64,000 nucleotides of DNA from Rhodospirillaceae bacterium (lineage in GTDB: Bacteria > Pseudomonadota > Gammaproteobacteria > Steroidobacterales > Rariloculaceae). The stretch is taken from NCBI GenBank assembly GCA_002718345.1, contig PBDA01000023.1:1-64000 (forward strand), read 5' to 3'. The translations under genes were made by a program, and so were the position numbers. The notes beneath the pieces are model-generated. The model had not been told where the DNA came from and did no database searches. It was given only the letters and a program-made list of their open reading frames with translations. Position 1 is the first letter of the stretch. Each line of letters begins with the position of its first letter. Positions 7,805 to 17,192 of this stretch are shown one piece after another.

Positions 7805-10699
7805 TTAGTTTACATGGTTTGTAAGAGCAGCATCTAAAACCTTAGCAACATGCAAACCTTCACGAGAGCTTCCATCACGAATCTGACAACGACAGCTTGT
7901 CCCGTCTGCAACTACAAGGGTATCGTCACTAGCTGCTCGGATAGCTGGCAAGAGATCTAGTTCAGCCATTTTTATAGAGGTATCGTAATGTTCAGCCTCA
8001 TAACCGAACGCACCAGCCATCCCACAACAGCTGGACTCTATCGTTTTAACATTAAGATTAGGTATCCATCCAAGAACTTTTTGCACTGTAGACAACAAAC
8101 CAAATGCTTTTTGATGACAATGCCCATGAACCAAAGCCGAGGATTCCTCTAGTGCAGATAAATCAAGTTTTAATCGACCTGCTTCCTTTTCTGAAATCAA
8201 AAATTCCTCAAAAAGCATCGATTGCTTTTCTAAAGCTTCCAGGTCTTCACCAGGAAACATTGCACCAAATTCATCACGTAATGACAGAAGACAAGATGGT
8301 TCCAACCCTACTATTGGCAGCCCTTGTTTAACATATGGCATCAAAGTATTTAGCACACGCCGAGCTTCCTTCTTAGCTTCATTAACTAGTCCACTACTAA
8401 GAAAAGTCCGCCCACAACATAACGGGCGTTTCCCATCCGTAGGAGTTGGAGTAACCACGGTGTATCCAGCAGCCTGTAGTACTCTAACTGCAGCTTTTAA
8501 ATTTTCTGGTTCAAAAAACCTGTTAAAAGTATCAGCAAACAACACTACTTCGGAACCTTTAGAAGGCCCATGATTAGCTACACCTTTAAATATATCCCGT
8601 CGCCATAACGGTATAGTTCTTTCAGGAGCCAAGCCAAAAATTCGTCGACGCAACCCCCTAAATATGGAAATATTCTGCAAATTAAACAACCAAGAAAATC
8701 TAGCTGCCAAACCTGCATAGCGAGGCAAATACGCAACCATACGAGTTCTTAAACTAATTCCATTTTTTTTGTGGTATTGATTAAGAAACTCAATCTTCAT
8801 TCGTGCAACATCAACTCCAGTTGGACACTCACGCTTACAACCTTTACAACTCACGCACAACTCAAAAGTTTTATACATATCCGATGATGTCATAGCGTTG
8901 GGCGAGATCTGTCCCGTTAATGCTAATCGTAATGCGTTGGCACGCCCCCTAGTGAGATGTTGTTCATCTTTTGTGACACGGTATGAGGGGCACATCACAC
9001 CAGAACCAAATTTTCTACAAGTGCCGTTGTTATTACACATCTCTGTGGCACGGTAGAGACCACCCCATGCTGACCAATCTAACGCATCGTCACGGGCAAC
9101 AGGATTGTACTCAATCGGGAAGCGGGTTAGAGACCTATCATCCATACGAGGAGGATCGACAATTTTCCCCGGATTAAATCGGCCGTTGGGATCAAAACAT
9201 TGCTTAACCTCACCAAAAGCATTAGCAATTTGCGTGCCGAGCATCGACTCGATAAATTCCGATCGTACAATTCCATCGCCATGCTCACCGGACCAAGAAC
9301 CTTTAAATTCCCGAACTAGCTCATGTGCTGCACTTGCTATCTTCCGCAACTGTACAAGCCCAAGGTCAGTTTTTAGATTTAAGATTGGACGAACATGCAA
9401 ACATCCCACAGAAGCATGGGCATACCATGTACCAGTAGTCCCATTTTCAGAAAAAACGTCTGTGAGGCGTGATGTATATTCAGCCAAATTCTCGAGCGGT
9501 ACAGCACAATCTTCAACGAAAGAAATAGGTTTGCCATCACCCTTCATGGACATAACAATATTTAATGCGGCCTTTCGAACATTCCACATTGAACGTTGCA
9601 TTGACTCATCTTCAGCACGAACAACACCTCCTGGATAACCCAAATCTCCCATAACTTCTTCCAAGCGGTTAAGCTTTTGAAGCTGTTCATCTAAGTTTTC
9701 ACCCGCGAACTCTACAATGAGCAGCGCGGCTGTGTCTCCGCGCATAAAGGTTGATATCGCACTATTAAACTCAGGATTCTCAAGTGCCAAATCAATTACA
9801 GTTCGATCAATTAACTCTACCGCTGCTGGCCCAAGTTCAACTAATGTCTTAGTCGATTCCATCGCGGCTGAAAATGTTGGGAAGTGGCATACACCTGCAA
9901 CCTTGTGTGACGGTATTTTCTGAAGTTCTAAACAAACTGAATCAAACCAAGCAAGTGTTCCTTCAGACCCTACTAATAAGTCTGATAGCCTCGAATCTGG
10001 TCTGCCGAGTCGGTTAAGATTATAGCCTGCGACATTGCGCAAAACTTTAGGCAAGCGCCTATCCATTTCCTCTTTCTCGCGCTCATAGAGTGATTGCATC
10101 TGCGTATAAATATTAGCTACCCGGCCTTGGCGGGTATTAAGAACACCCTGTTGTAATTGTATTTTTTCACCATCAGCTAATAAGGCATCAACTCCCTTTA
10201 CGTTATCAACCATCAATCCATAACGGATAGAACGGGCGCCTACACTGTTATTGCCGGTCATTCCCCCAATCGTGGCTCTACTAGAAGTTGAGACGTCTAC
10301 TGGAAAAAATAAGCCATGCGGTTTAAGAAACTCATTCAAATGATCTAGAACAATCCCGGGCTCAACGATTATTTCACGTTTTTCCTTATCAAAATGACGG
10401 ACTGATGTCAGATACTTACTACCATCCAACACGAGTGCTTTGCCAATGGTTTGACCACATTGCGAGGTCCCACCGCCTCTTGGTAAAACTGCTATGTCTT
10501 GTTCCGCGGCAATCTGTAAAGAACGAGAGACATCCTCTGCATTTTTGGGAACTACTACTCCTAGTGGAAATACCTGATACATTGATGCATCGGTGGCATA
10601 ACGACCACGACTGAGGGAATCGAAATAAACCTCACCCTCCAGCTCAGACATCAACTGCCTAGCAATTGGAGTATCTAATACGCGATCAACCTGTTCCAC
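7805..10699 (-). CDS. FAD-binding and Fe-S-binding dehydrogenase (D-lactate / D-2-hydroxyacid type)
   Basis: The 964-residue protein fuses a VAO-type flavin half and an iron-sulfur half, as in YdiJ-like D-2-hydroxyacid dehydrogenases. The N-terminal FAD-binding domain shows PRGGGTSQCGQ and GGMTGNNSVGARS. The C-terminal half has a ferredoxin-like cluster motif CVSCKGCKRECP near residue 613 and two CCG-domain signatures (CCGRTFLSSG near 761, SCCGMAGAFGYE near 888). The likely reaction is oxidation of a D-2-hydroxy acid such as D-lactate, glycolate or 2-hydroxyglutarate with electrons passed to the respiratory chain. The start is GTG, preceded by AAGGAAGG. It is the last gene of a minus-strand block with a GntP permease and an aminotransferase. 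Confidence 0.9.
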   Translation of the reverse strand: MEQVDRVLDTPIARQLMSELEGEVYFDSLSRGRYATDASMYQVFPLGVVVPKNAEDVSRSLQIAAEQDIAVLPRGGGTSQCGQTIGKALVLDGSKYLTSVRHFDKEKREIIVEPGIVLDHLNEFLKPHGLFFPVDVSTSSRATIGGMTGNNSVGARSIRYGLMVDNVKGVDALLADGEKIQLQQGVLNTRQGRVANIYTQMQSLYEREKEEMDRRLPKVLRNVAGYNLNRLGRPDSRLSDLLVGSEGTLAWFDSVCLELQKIPSHKVAGVCHFPTFSAAMESTKTLVELGPAAVELIDRTVIDLALENPEFNSAISTFMRGDTAALLIVEFAGENLDEQLQKLNRLEEVMGDLGYPGGVVRAEDESMQRSMWNVRKAALNIVMSMKGDGKPISFVEDCAVPLENLAEYTSRLTDVFSENGTTGTWYAHASVGCLHVRPILNLKTDLGLVQLRKIASAAHELVREFKGSWSGEHGDGIVRSEFIESMLGTQIANAFGEVKQCFDPNGRFNPGKIVDPPRMDDRSLTRFPIEYNPVARDDALDWSAWGGLYRATEMCNNNGTCRKFGSGVMCPSYRVTKDEQHLTRGRANALRLALTGQISPNAMTSSDMYKTFELCVSCKGCKRECPTGVDVARMKIEFLNQYHKKNGISLRTRMVAYLPRYAGLAARFSWLFNLQNISIFRGLRRRIFGLAPERTIPLWRRDIFKGVANHGPSKGSEVVLFADTFNRFFEPENLKAAVRVLQAAGYTVVTPTPTDGKRPLCCGRTFLSSGLVNEAKKEARRVLNTLMPYVKQGLPIVGLEPSCLLSLRDEFGAMFPGEDLEALEKQSMLFEEFLISEKEAGRLKLDLSALEESSALVHGHCHQKAFGLLSTVQKVLGWIPNLNVKTIESSCCGMAGAFGYEAEHYDTSIKMAELDLLPAIRAASDDTLVVADGTSCRCQIRDGSSREGLHVAKVLDAALTNHVN

Positions 10700-10774
10700 A
10701 TCCCTTCCTTATTACTACACCAACCAGGTATTTTAAAAAGTTGCTAACCATAGGCGTTCACTTAATCAGGAAAA

Positions 10775-11842
10775 TCAAGAATCCTTGCGATTACGAGCAA
10801 GCCAACTATCAACTAATTCAACTGTCTGATCTACATCAGCAGAATTCATCCCTTGCGAAGCCCCTAGGGCCTGAACCAGTTTATCCACCCTTTCAATATA
10901 AGGAGCACCAGCAGCTAGAGCTCTTGCAGCAGAAGATGGTTTCTGCAGAGAAAGGGCAGCATTAGCATATTTCTCAAATGGGACAAGATCATTTGGGTCT
11001 GCCCCAAGCTTTACGCATAGATCAGCTACCCAGTTGTACACACCTTCCGAGACTGCAAGGTCAGAATGAACTGCCTCACGGATCGGACGCATTTCCTCTG
11101 CCTGTACACATCGGTAATTACCAGCCAAAAGCATGCACCACTTGGCAAGTGGTACAAACACGGATTCATGCACTCGCAACTTAACTGGCAATTCCACTAC
11201 GCCACTCTCAGTTTCGTAACGAATCCCCTGTATATCCCGCTCTATCTGCTGAAGAATGTCAGTGTCGCCTTGTTCTTGAAACCTTGCTGACTTGAAATTT
11301 GTGGGTAATCCCACCTGAAGGACATTACATTTCTCTTCTGGTGGTCGAAAGGCCTGCGGGTCTGGGCTGCATAATGTTATGCGCGAGGGATCCACGTTAT
11401 CCCATACTGACGGGTCAGTATAGGCATCACTAATTGTGGCAGCGTCCACACCAGGAATACGCCTAATAAAACTTAATGGAGGCATGTTCATAATAGACAT
11501 ACAAGGCCTCCTAGATTCGCCAACCTTACCAAGCAAATCCTTGACAACAGGGACACGATATTGAGGCTCCTGCATTGCAAGGACTATCAAATCATAATCA
11601 GAGGGATTAGCTTCCTCTGGCCCACCAGCAGTGACAGTTCCTGACATCTCTTTTGTATTAAGCTCAACTGGCTGATCAAGGCCTCGAACTGGCAATCGAA
11701 TGATTGCACCTTCATTATTAATGAGTTCTGCTTCTTCGGGCAGACAAACAAGATGAGCAGAATGGCCCGCAAGAGCAACCTTTGCTCCAAGTAATGAGCC
11801 ATAAGAGGCACCAAAAAAAAGAATATTAAATTTGTCAGTCAT
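10775..11842 (-). CDS. PanE/ApbA-like NAD(P)-binding dehydrogenase
   Basis: The chosen start (ATG 11842) gives MTDKFNILFFGASYG and has GGGAG upstream; an extra 11 codons further up lack a ribosome-binding site. The N-terminus is a Rossmann fold in which FGASYGSLLGA replaces the common GxGxxG, and DYDLIVLAMQEPQ follows near residue 90 as in ketopantoate-reductase relatives. The C-terminal helical part (PLAKWCMLLAGNYRC) is also of that type. It probably oxidises or reduces a hydroxy/keto acid pair. True ketopantoate reductase is unlikely because no pantothenate genes are near and the glycine motif is altered. It sits between the FAD/Fe-S dehydrogenase and the GntP permease. Confidence 0.7.
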   Translation of the reverse strand: MTDKFNILFFGASYGSLLGAKVALAGHSAHLVCLPEEAELINNEGAIIRLPVRGLDQPVELNTKEMSGTVTAGGPEEANPSDYDLIVLAMQEPQYRVPVVKDLLGKVGESRRPCMSIMNMPPLSFIRRIPGVDAATISDAYTDPSVWDNVDPSRITLCSPDPQAFRPPEEKCNVLQVGLPTNFKSARFQEQGDTDILQQIERDIQGIRYETESGVVELPVKLRVHESVFVPLAKWCMLLAGNYRCVQAEEMRPIREAVHSDLAVSEGVYNWVADLCVKLGADPNDLVPFEKYANAALSLQKPSSAARALAAGAPYIERVDKLVQALGASQGMNSADVDQTVELVDSWLARNRKDS

Positions 11843-11939
11843 TTTCACTCCCGTTGTAATCGAATTGCCAGCCACAAGACTGATTATTCCATTAATGTTT
11901 TTTTAATGTCTTGTTGAAAAATATTGAGCAATTCGATTG

Positions 11940-13307
11940 CTAAATTAAGCCTGCTCCCCACATAGCACAAACTGCCAAAAATGATGTTATACCGCCTACA
12001 AGCGTTACTCCGCCGTAGCCTAGAATTCCATCTTTTGCATCAAATCCGCTGAGGGAAGTACAAACCCAGAAATAACTGGAATTGACATACTTGATGATTA
12101 CTGAGCCACTTGCACCCGATAGCATTGCAGCCTCCGGTGATAGGCCTAGAGTACCCAGCATAGGAGCTACAAGTGCGCCCGCTGTAATGACACCTACTGT
12201 GGTGGACCCGGTAATCATGTTGCCGATAATCCCTATAACAAATGGCAAAAGTATGGATGGCAGTCCATAAGCGGCAAAAAAACCAGCAATAGCGTCTACG
12301 GCTGGTGTTGCCTTTAACACCTCACTTAAAGATCCCCCAAGTCCAGTTACTACCAGAATCATCGCGGAAACACGAAGAGCTTCTTCAACCCATCCGTTTT
12401 TTGCATCCTTTCGATGCTCAGGAGTCTTAATATTTCTATAAGCAAGCCAAACACCCACACTAAGCGCCATCACAGGCCAACCAATATAAGCAAGCCCTAC
12501 TCTAATAATGTGGTCTTGCTCCAGAAAAAGCCTAGAAACACTCTGAGCAGAAATGAGTAATATGGGAACAGCGATTGGCGCATAGGAACTTAAAACACTA
12601 GGTAAAATGGTCTCTGGGTCGTCTTCCAAGAAGTTGTCCCCAGCGTATTTTTCTGCAGGCATTATTTTTATTCTTGGTCCAATAAAAAATTGACCATAAA
12701 TCCAACCTGCGAGAGCACCAACCAAGCAAGCAATGCTACCAAATATGATGGTAGCTCCAATATCAGCCCCAACTAATGCAGCAGCTGCCAGAGGGCCTGG
12801 CGTTGGCGGAACAATAGCATGAGTTAACTGGAGGGCACCGACTAATCCTACCGACATAACAGCCACTGTAGTTCCCATCATCTTTGCAGCCGAATGCACC
12901 AATGGGTTTAGTATGACGTAGGCAACATCTGCAAAAATCGCGACCCCGAGAATTAGGCCAGTTAAAGTTAATGCTAAAGGCATCCGTTTAGAGCCAACCA
13001 CGTGTACCATTGAACGAGTAATCGTTTGGATTGCACCTGTATGACGCAGCGCCTCAGCAATAATTGATCCCAGGACAATTACCACACCGATAGACCCAAG
13101 AGTTGCACCAAAGCCGGCCTCAAAAGCATCAATAAAATTGTTTTGCTCAACCCCTGGTATCACTCCAAAAATTAACAGTGGCACCAACAATGCAAGAAAA
13201 ACATGCCATCTCCATTTGGCGATAAGAAACAGCAACAAAATAATCACGCCTAGAAAAGCTAGTAGGGCCAATAACGGACTTGTTACGACTGCTGTAGAAG
13301 GATCCAT
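11940..13307 (-). CDS. GntP-family permease
   Basis: The 455-residue integral membrane protein has about 12 hydrophobic segments and family blocks such as VPPTPGPLAAAALVGADIG and TGSTTVGVITAGALVAP. GntP proteins are proton symporters for gluconate and related hydroxy or keto acids at the inner membrane. The start lies three bases after the stop of the aminotransferase gene upstream, so the two are almost certainly one operon. Together with the following dehydrogenases this suggests import and oxidation of a small hydroxy acid such as glycerate, lactate or gluconate; the exact substrate is not readable from the sequence. Confidence 0.92.
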   Translation of the reverse strand: MDPSTAVVTSPLLALLAFLGVIILLLFLIAKWRWHVFLALLVPLLIFGVIPGVEQNNFIDAFEAGFGATLGSIGVVIVLGSIIAEALRHTGAIQTITRSMVHVVGSKRMPLALTLTGLILGVAIFADVAYVILNPLVHSAAKMMGTTVAVMSVGLVGALQLTHAIVPPTPGPLAAAALVGADIGATIIFGSIACLVGALAGWIYGQFFIGPRIKIMPAEKYAGDNFLEDDPETILPSVLSSYAPIAVPILLISAQSVSRLFLEQDHIIRVGLAYIGWPVMALSVGVWLAYRNIKTPEHRKDAKNGWVEEALRVSAMILVVTGLGGSLSEVLKATPAVDAIAGFFAAYGLPSILLPFVIGIIGNMITGSTTVGVITAGALVAPMLGTLGLSPEAAMLSGASGSVIIKYVNSSYFWVCTSLSGFDAKDGILGYGGVTLVGGITSFLAVCAMWGAGLI

Positions 13308-13310
13308 ATC

Positions 13311-14483
13311 TTACCCGCTGTTTTTAATCAAATAATTTAGAGCCGCTTGCACGCCACCAGCATTAAAAGGGATATCCGATAACGACAACCCCATCTCAAC
13401 TCCTGAAAGCGTACCTGCCAACATTAACTCATTGAACCAACCAAGATGCCCGATCCTGAATACTTTCCCTTTAACTTTACCTAGTCCAGTACCCAACGGC
13501 ATATCAAAATTTTCAAGAATTATTTGCCTGAGACCATCAGCATCATGACCCTCTGGAAGTAAAACGGCTGTTAAAACATTGCTATATTCGCTGGGATTAA
13601 TGGCCAAATTTTCTAAGCCCCAAGTATCAACTGCTCGTCGAGTCGCCTCAGCTAACCTTGCATGACGAGCAAATGCATTATCCAACCCCTCCTCAAATAA
13701 CATATTCAAAGCTTCATCAAGCCCAAAAAGAAGGTTAGTGGCTGGCGTATAAGGGAAAAAACCATTGCTATTGCTTTCTAAAATCGGGCTCCAATTCCAG
13801 TAAGACTTTGGTAATTTTGCATCAGCTGAAGCCTTAATTGCCTTCTGATTTATGGCATTAAAACCAAGACCCGGAGGCAACATAAGTCCTTTTTGCGAGC
13901 CCCCAATAGTTACGTCCACACCCCACTCACTATGCCTATAATCAACAGATCCAAGCGAGGAAATTACATCCACTAACAAAAGAGCAGAATGGTTTGCTGC
14001 GTCAATCGCCTGACGTACCTTGAAAATATCACTAGTAACTCCAGTAGACGTTTCATTTTGAACAACTGCTACTGCTTTTATGGATTGGCTCTCATCAGTT
14101 TTTAGTTTCTCTTCAATTATCTGCGGATCTACCCCATGACGCCAATCCCCAGGTACAAAATCAACATTAAGCCCAAATCTAATGGCAATATCACGCCACA
14201 ACACGGCAAATTCACCTGTCTCCACCATCAAAATCGTATCGCCCGGGGAAAGAGTATTTACCAATGCTGCCTCCCATGCGCCTGACCCTGATGACGGGTA
14301 AATAATTACGTGATCTTCACACTTAAAAACTTTCTTCACCCGTTCAAGTAGTCCCCAAGTAAATTCCTTAAAGTCAGGACCACGATGATCAATAGTAGGT
14401 TGATCTATTGCACGCAAAACTCTATCCGGAACATTGCTTGGACCCGGAATCTGTAAAAACTGACGACCGTATCTTGTTGTCAT
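13311..14483 (-). CDS. Alanine/serine-glyoxylate aminotransferase family protein
   Basis: A fold-type I PLP aminotransferase of 390 residues, full length for the family. QIPGPSNVPDRVL at residues 11-23 is the typical opening; Asp172 in VDVISSLGS contacts the PLP ring and Lys198 in GGSQKGLMLPPG is the PLP lysine. Members transfer the amino group of serine or alanine to glyoxylate, giving glycine. The gene leads the minus-strand operon with a GntP permease and two dehydrogenases, consistent with glyoxylate, hydroxypyruvate or related keto-acid metabolism. Serine versus alanine preference is not decided here. Confidence 0.9.
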   Translation of the reverse strand: MTTRYGRQFLQIPGPSNVPDRVLRAIDQPTIDHRGPDFKEFTWGLLERVKKVFKCEDHVIIYPSSGSGAWEAALVNTLSPGDTILMVETGEFAVLWRDIAIRFGLNVDFVPGDWRHGVDPQIIEEKLKTDESQSIKAVAVVQNETSTGVTSDIFKVRQAIDAANHSALLLVDVISSLGSVDYRHSEWGVDVTIGGSQKGLMLPPGLGFNAINQKAIKASADAKLPKSYWNWSPILESNSNGFFPYTPATNLLFGLDEALNMLFEEGLDNAFARHARLAEATRRAVDTWGLENLAINPSEYSNVLTAVLLPEGHDADGLRQIILENFDMPLGTGLGKVKGKVFRIGHLGWFNELMLAGTLSGVEMGLSLSDIPFNAGGVQAALNYLIKNSG

Positions 14484-14687
14484 TTGCTTACCATTATTTT
14501 TCTAAAATCTTAATCAAGTGCCTGTTGCAGGCGCGACAGTACCATATCCTTAAACAACACGGGCACATGCATCACAGTCAATTGTTATTTTGGGTGACAT
14601 AATAAAGCACTCAAATAGATAGCAGCCAGCGAGAATTGCCTGATTTGACGTATAGTATGCGCACTTACGGTTAATAGGAGGGCCTCA

Positions 14688-15467
14688 ATGGCCAATGCAG
14701 TCTACGCTGAACACAACAATGATATCGCAACTGTTGTACTGAATAGGCCAGACAAGCTTAATGCGATGGATGGAGAAAGCTGGCTTCTTTTAAATGAGGT
14801 CATGACTGATCTCAATGAAAATAACGATATCCGCTGTGTTGTTGTGCGCGGTGTGAACAGCAAAGCTTTCTCGGCTGGATCAGACATTTCTGCTTGGAAG
14901 GAACAGCGCACGACACCAGAGGATGTTAGGAAATACAGTGAAGATATGGAAAACACCCTGGATACTGTTTTTGCTTGCCCCCATCCAGTTATAGCTGCCA
15001 TCAATGGGGTGTGTATGGGCGGAGGGCTCCTTATTGCAAGCACATGCGACCTGCGTATTTGTGGTGAATCAACGAGGTTTGGTGTGCCTATCAATCGTCT
15101 TGGCATGACAGTATCTTATGCAGAACTTGGTGCGCTAAGCCGCATAATTACACCGTCTGCTGCTTTGGAAATTCTCATTGAAGGGAGTGTTTTTGGAGCT
15201 GAACATGCCAGACATCTTGGGCTTATCAACAAAGTCGTTCCAGATACAGATGTTGAACAAGCTGCCTATAAGCTTGCCCAACAGATATCTGAACGAGCAC
15301 CACTTGTGAACCGTTGGCATAAAAAGTTTATACATAGGTTAATGGACCCAACGCCATTAACTGAAGAAGAAATAGAGGAAGGCCATGCCGCGTTTGAAAC
15401 AGAAGATTACCAAACTGGATATCAAGCCTTCTTGAACAAAAAGAAAGCCACTTTTAAAGGTCGTTAA
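14688..15467 (+). CDS. Crotonase-fold (enoyl-CoA hydratase/isomerase) protein lacking both catalytic Glu
   Basis: The 259-residue protein has the crotonase oxyanion-hole segments FSAGSDISAW (residues 61-70) and INGVCMGGG (105-113). In typical enoyl-CoA hydratases a Glu follows GGGC and a second lies in FGxPE; here these positions are Leu115 (GGGLL) and Ile135 (FGVPI). Hydration by the standard mechanism is therefore unlikely; decarboxylase, isomerase or thioesterase chemistry is known in such variants. A strong GGAGG precedes the ATG. A class III CoA-transferase follows after five bases, so the two probably act on the same acyl-CoA. Confidence 0.88.
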   Translation: MANAVYAEHNNDIATVVLNRPDKLNAMDGESWLLLNEVMTDLNENNDIRCVVVRGVNSKAFSAGSDISAWKEQRTTPEDVRKYSEDMENTLDTVFACPHPVIAAINGVCMGGGLLIASTCDLRICGESTRFGVPINRLGMTVSYAELGALSRIITPSAALEILIEGSVFGAEHARHLGLINKVVPDTDVEQAAYKLAQQISERAPLVNRWHKKFIHRLMDPTPLTEEEIEEGHAAFETEDYQTGYQAFLNKKKATFKGR

Positions 15468-15472
15468 CGAAA

Positions 15473-16687
15473 ATGAATAAATCCGATTCGGGTCCACTTC
15501 AGGGACTTAAAGTTATTGAATTAGCCCATATCATGGCAGGTCCAGTATGTGGCCGGATGCTTGCAGATATGGGTGCGGAGGTCATAAAGGTTGAACGGGT
15601 ACCGGAAGGCGATGCAGCCCGTGGATTTGCACCTCCCCTTGTCGAGGGGGAAAGCGCTGCCTTTATGATGATGAACCGAAACAAACGAGGCATTGCAGTA
15701 AACCTTAAACATGAAGAAGGGCGAACCATCGTTGAAAGCCTCTTGAGTGATGCCGATATTGTGATTGAAAACTATCGCAAGGGAACTATGGAGAGACTTG
15801 GCCTTGGTTATGAAAAACTCAGAGAAAAGAATCCCGGACTGATTTATTGTGAAATTTCTGGTTTTGGGAGAACTGGGCCGTATGCAGACCTCGGTGGATT
15901 TGACCTAGTAGCTCAAGGTTATAGCGGACTTATGAGCATTACAGGCGAAAGTACTGATCGACCACCAATGAAGTGTGGACCTCCTGTGACTGATATCGGC
16001 GCAGGAATTCTGGCGACTATGGGGGTCTTGGCAGCTTACGCACAACGCTTAAAAAGCGGCGAAGGACAAAAAGTCGATACATCTCTTTTTGAGGCTGGGA
16101 TTACACTAACCTTTTGGCAGTCAGCGATCGCTCTTGCTACAGGCATATCTCCTGAACCAATGGGTTCAGCGCATCCTCTAAATGCGCCTTACGAGGCTTT
16201 TGAAACCTCTGATGGCTGGATCACAATTGGCGCATCTAGCGAATCTACCTGGCAAAGACTCCCGGCCGTACTGGGGTTGAAAGAACTGTTGGAAGACACA
16301 CGGTTTATAAAAAATATAGACCGAATGCGTAACCGAATGGTGCTTTACGAGGAGCTCGCACCAGCTTTCAAAAAACGTAAAACTGATGAGTGGTTAGGAC
16401 TACTAAAAGATGCAGGTGTGCCTGCAGGACCAGTCTTGGATATATGCGATATGCTGAAACATCCCCAAACACTAGCACGAGAAATGGTTGTGCAGACCAA
16501 GCACCCAAGTATAGGGCCCATGGATACAATTGGTTTTCCAGTAAAGTTCAGTGAAACGCCAGCCAAAATCATGAATGGCGCGCCACGTATAGGAGAAGAC
16601 ACTTCTGAGGTACTTACTGAGTTAGGTTATTCAAAAGAAGAGATTGAGCGTCTAATAAAGGAAGAAACTGTTATAGCAATCACTTAG
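15473..16687 (+). CDS. Class III CoA-transferase (CaiB/BaiF family)
   Basis: The 404-residue protein has the standard N-terminal block KVIELAHIMAGPVCGRML, the MMNRNKRGIAVNLK segment near residue 65 and FDLVAQGYSGLMSITG near residue 143. These enzymes move CoA between an acyl-CoA and a carboxylic acid. Known relatives use formate/oxalate, carnitine, bile acids or C4-C5 dicarboxylates as acceptor. The gene is five bases downstream of the crotonase-fold gene and is probably translated from the same mRNA. The pairing recalls carnitine-type CoA pathways, but no carnitine genes are seen. Confidence 0.92.
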   Translation: MNKSDSGPLQGLKVIELAHIMAGPVCGRMLADMGAEVIKVERVPEGDAARGFAPPLVEGESAAFMMMNRNKRGIAVNLKHEEGRTIVESLLSDADIVIENYRKGTMERLGLGYEKLREKNPGLIYCEISGFGRTGPYADLGGFDLVAQGYSGLMSITGESTDRPPMKCGPPVTDIGAGILATMGVLAAYAQRLKSGEGQKVDTSLFEAGITLTFWQSAIALATGISPEPMGSAHPLNAPYEAFETSDGWITIGASSESTWQRLPAVLGLKELLEDTRFIKNIDRMRNRMVLYEELAPAFKKRKTDEWLGLLKDAGVPAGPVLDICDMLKHPQTLAREMVVQTKHPSIGPMDTIGFPVKFSETPAKIMNGAPRIGEDTSEVLTELGYSKEEIERLIKEETVIAIT

Positions 16688-16776
16688 ACAAAAAGACACA
16701 CATTCACTATTCCTAGGTTACAGATGAGTTAAAATCAAGTAAAAAGTTAAGAAGTGACTATAAACGGAGCGACAAG

Positions 16777-17154
16777 ATGCAAACAAATATAACCTCATTG
16801 CTTATAGGAATACTGACTACGTTCAGCTTTTCTAGTGTTATTTGGGCACATCATTCTCATGGCAATTATGAGATGACCGAATACACGCATCTTGCTGGTA
16901 CAGTAATGGAACTACACTGGATGAACCCTCATACATGGATCTATCTTGAGGTAGAAAATGGTAGTGGTGAAGCTGAAGTGTGGGCTTTGGAAGGAGGAAG
17001 CCCGGGTGCTTTGCTAAGAGGTGGCTGGGAACCTGATACTGTTGAAGCTGGCGATGAAATCACAGTCCGATGCCACAGACTCAAAGATGACTCTAATGGA
17101 TGCCTACTAGGTTTTCTGACTCCGCCAGGTGGCGAAGAAAAAGAATTTGATTAA
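16777..17154 (+). CDS. DUF6152 exported protein, short form
   Basis: A 125-residue protein with a signal peptide (about 1-25) followed directly by HHSHGNYEMTE. The conserved DUF6152 features are the His-rich mature N-terminus, the segment GTVMELHWMNPHTWIYLEV, and a C-terminal GDEITVRCHRLKD strand. The fold is probably a small periplasmic beta-barrel of the OB type; function is unknown. CGGAG before the ATG supports the start. A longer relative lies at 59983-61014. It precedes an exported MBL-fold gene by 38 bases. Confidence 0.82.
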   Translation: MQTNITSLLIGILTTFSFSSVIWAHHSHGNYEMTEYTHLAGTVMELHWMNPHTWIYLEVENGSGEAEVWALEGGSPGALLRGGWEPDTVEAGDEITVRCHRLKDDSNGCLLGFLTPPGGEEKEFD

Positions 17155-17192
17155 TTTTGTAAGCTCCTGTCATAGCTAAACAGATAAAAAAT

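Noticed and set aside
9105-9638. Open frame of 177 codons opposite the FAD/Fe-S dehydrogenase
   Set aside because: It is the reverse complement of a strongly conserved coding region and has no family features.
10775-11842. Identification as ketopantoate reductase
   Set aside because: The glycine motif is altered and the context is hydroxy-acid metabolism; only fold-level assignment is supported.
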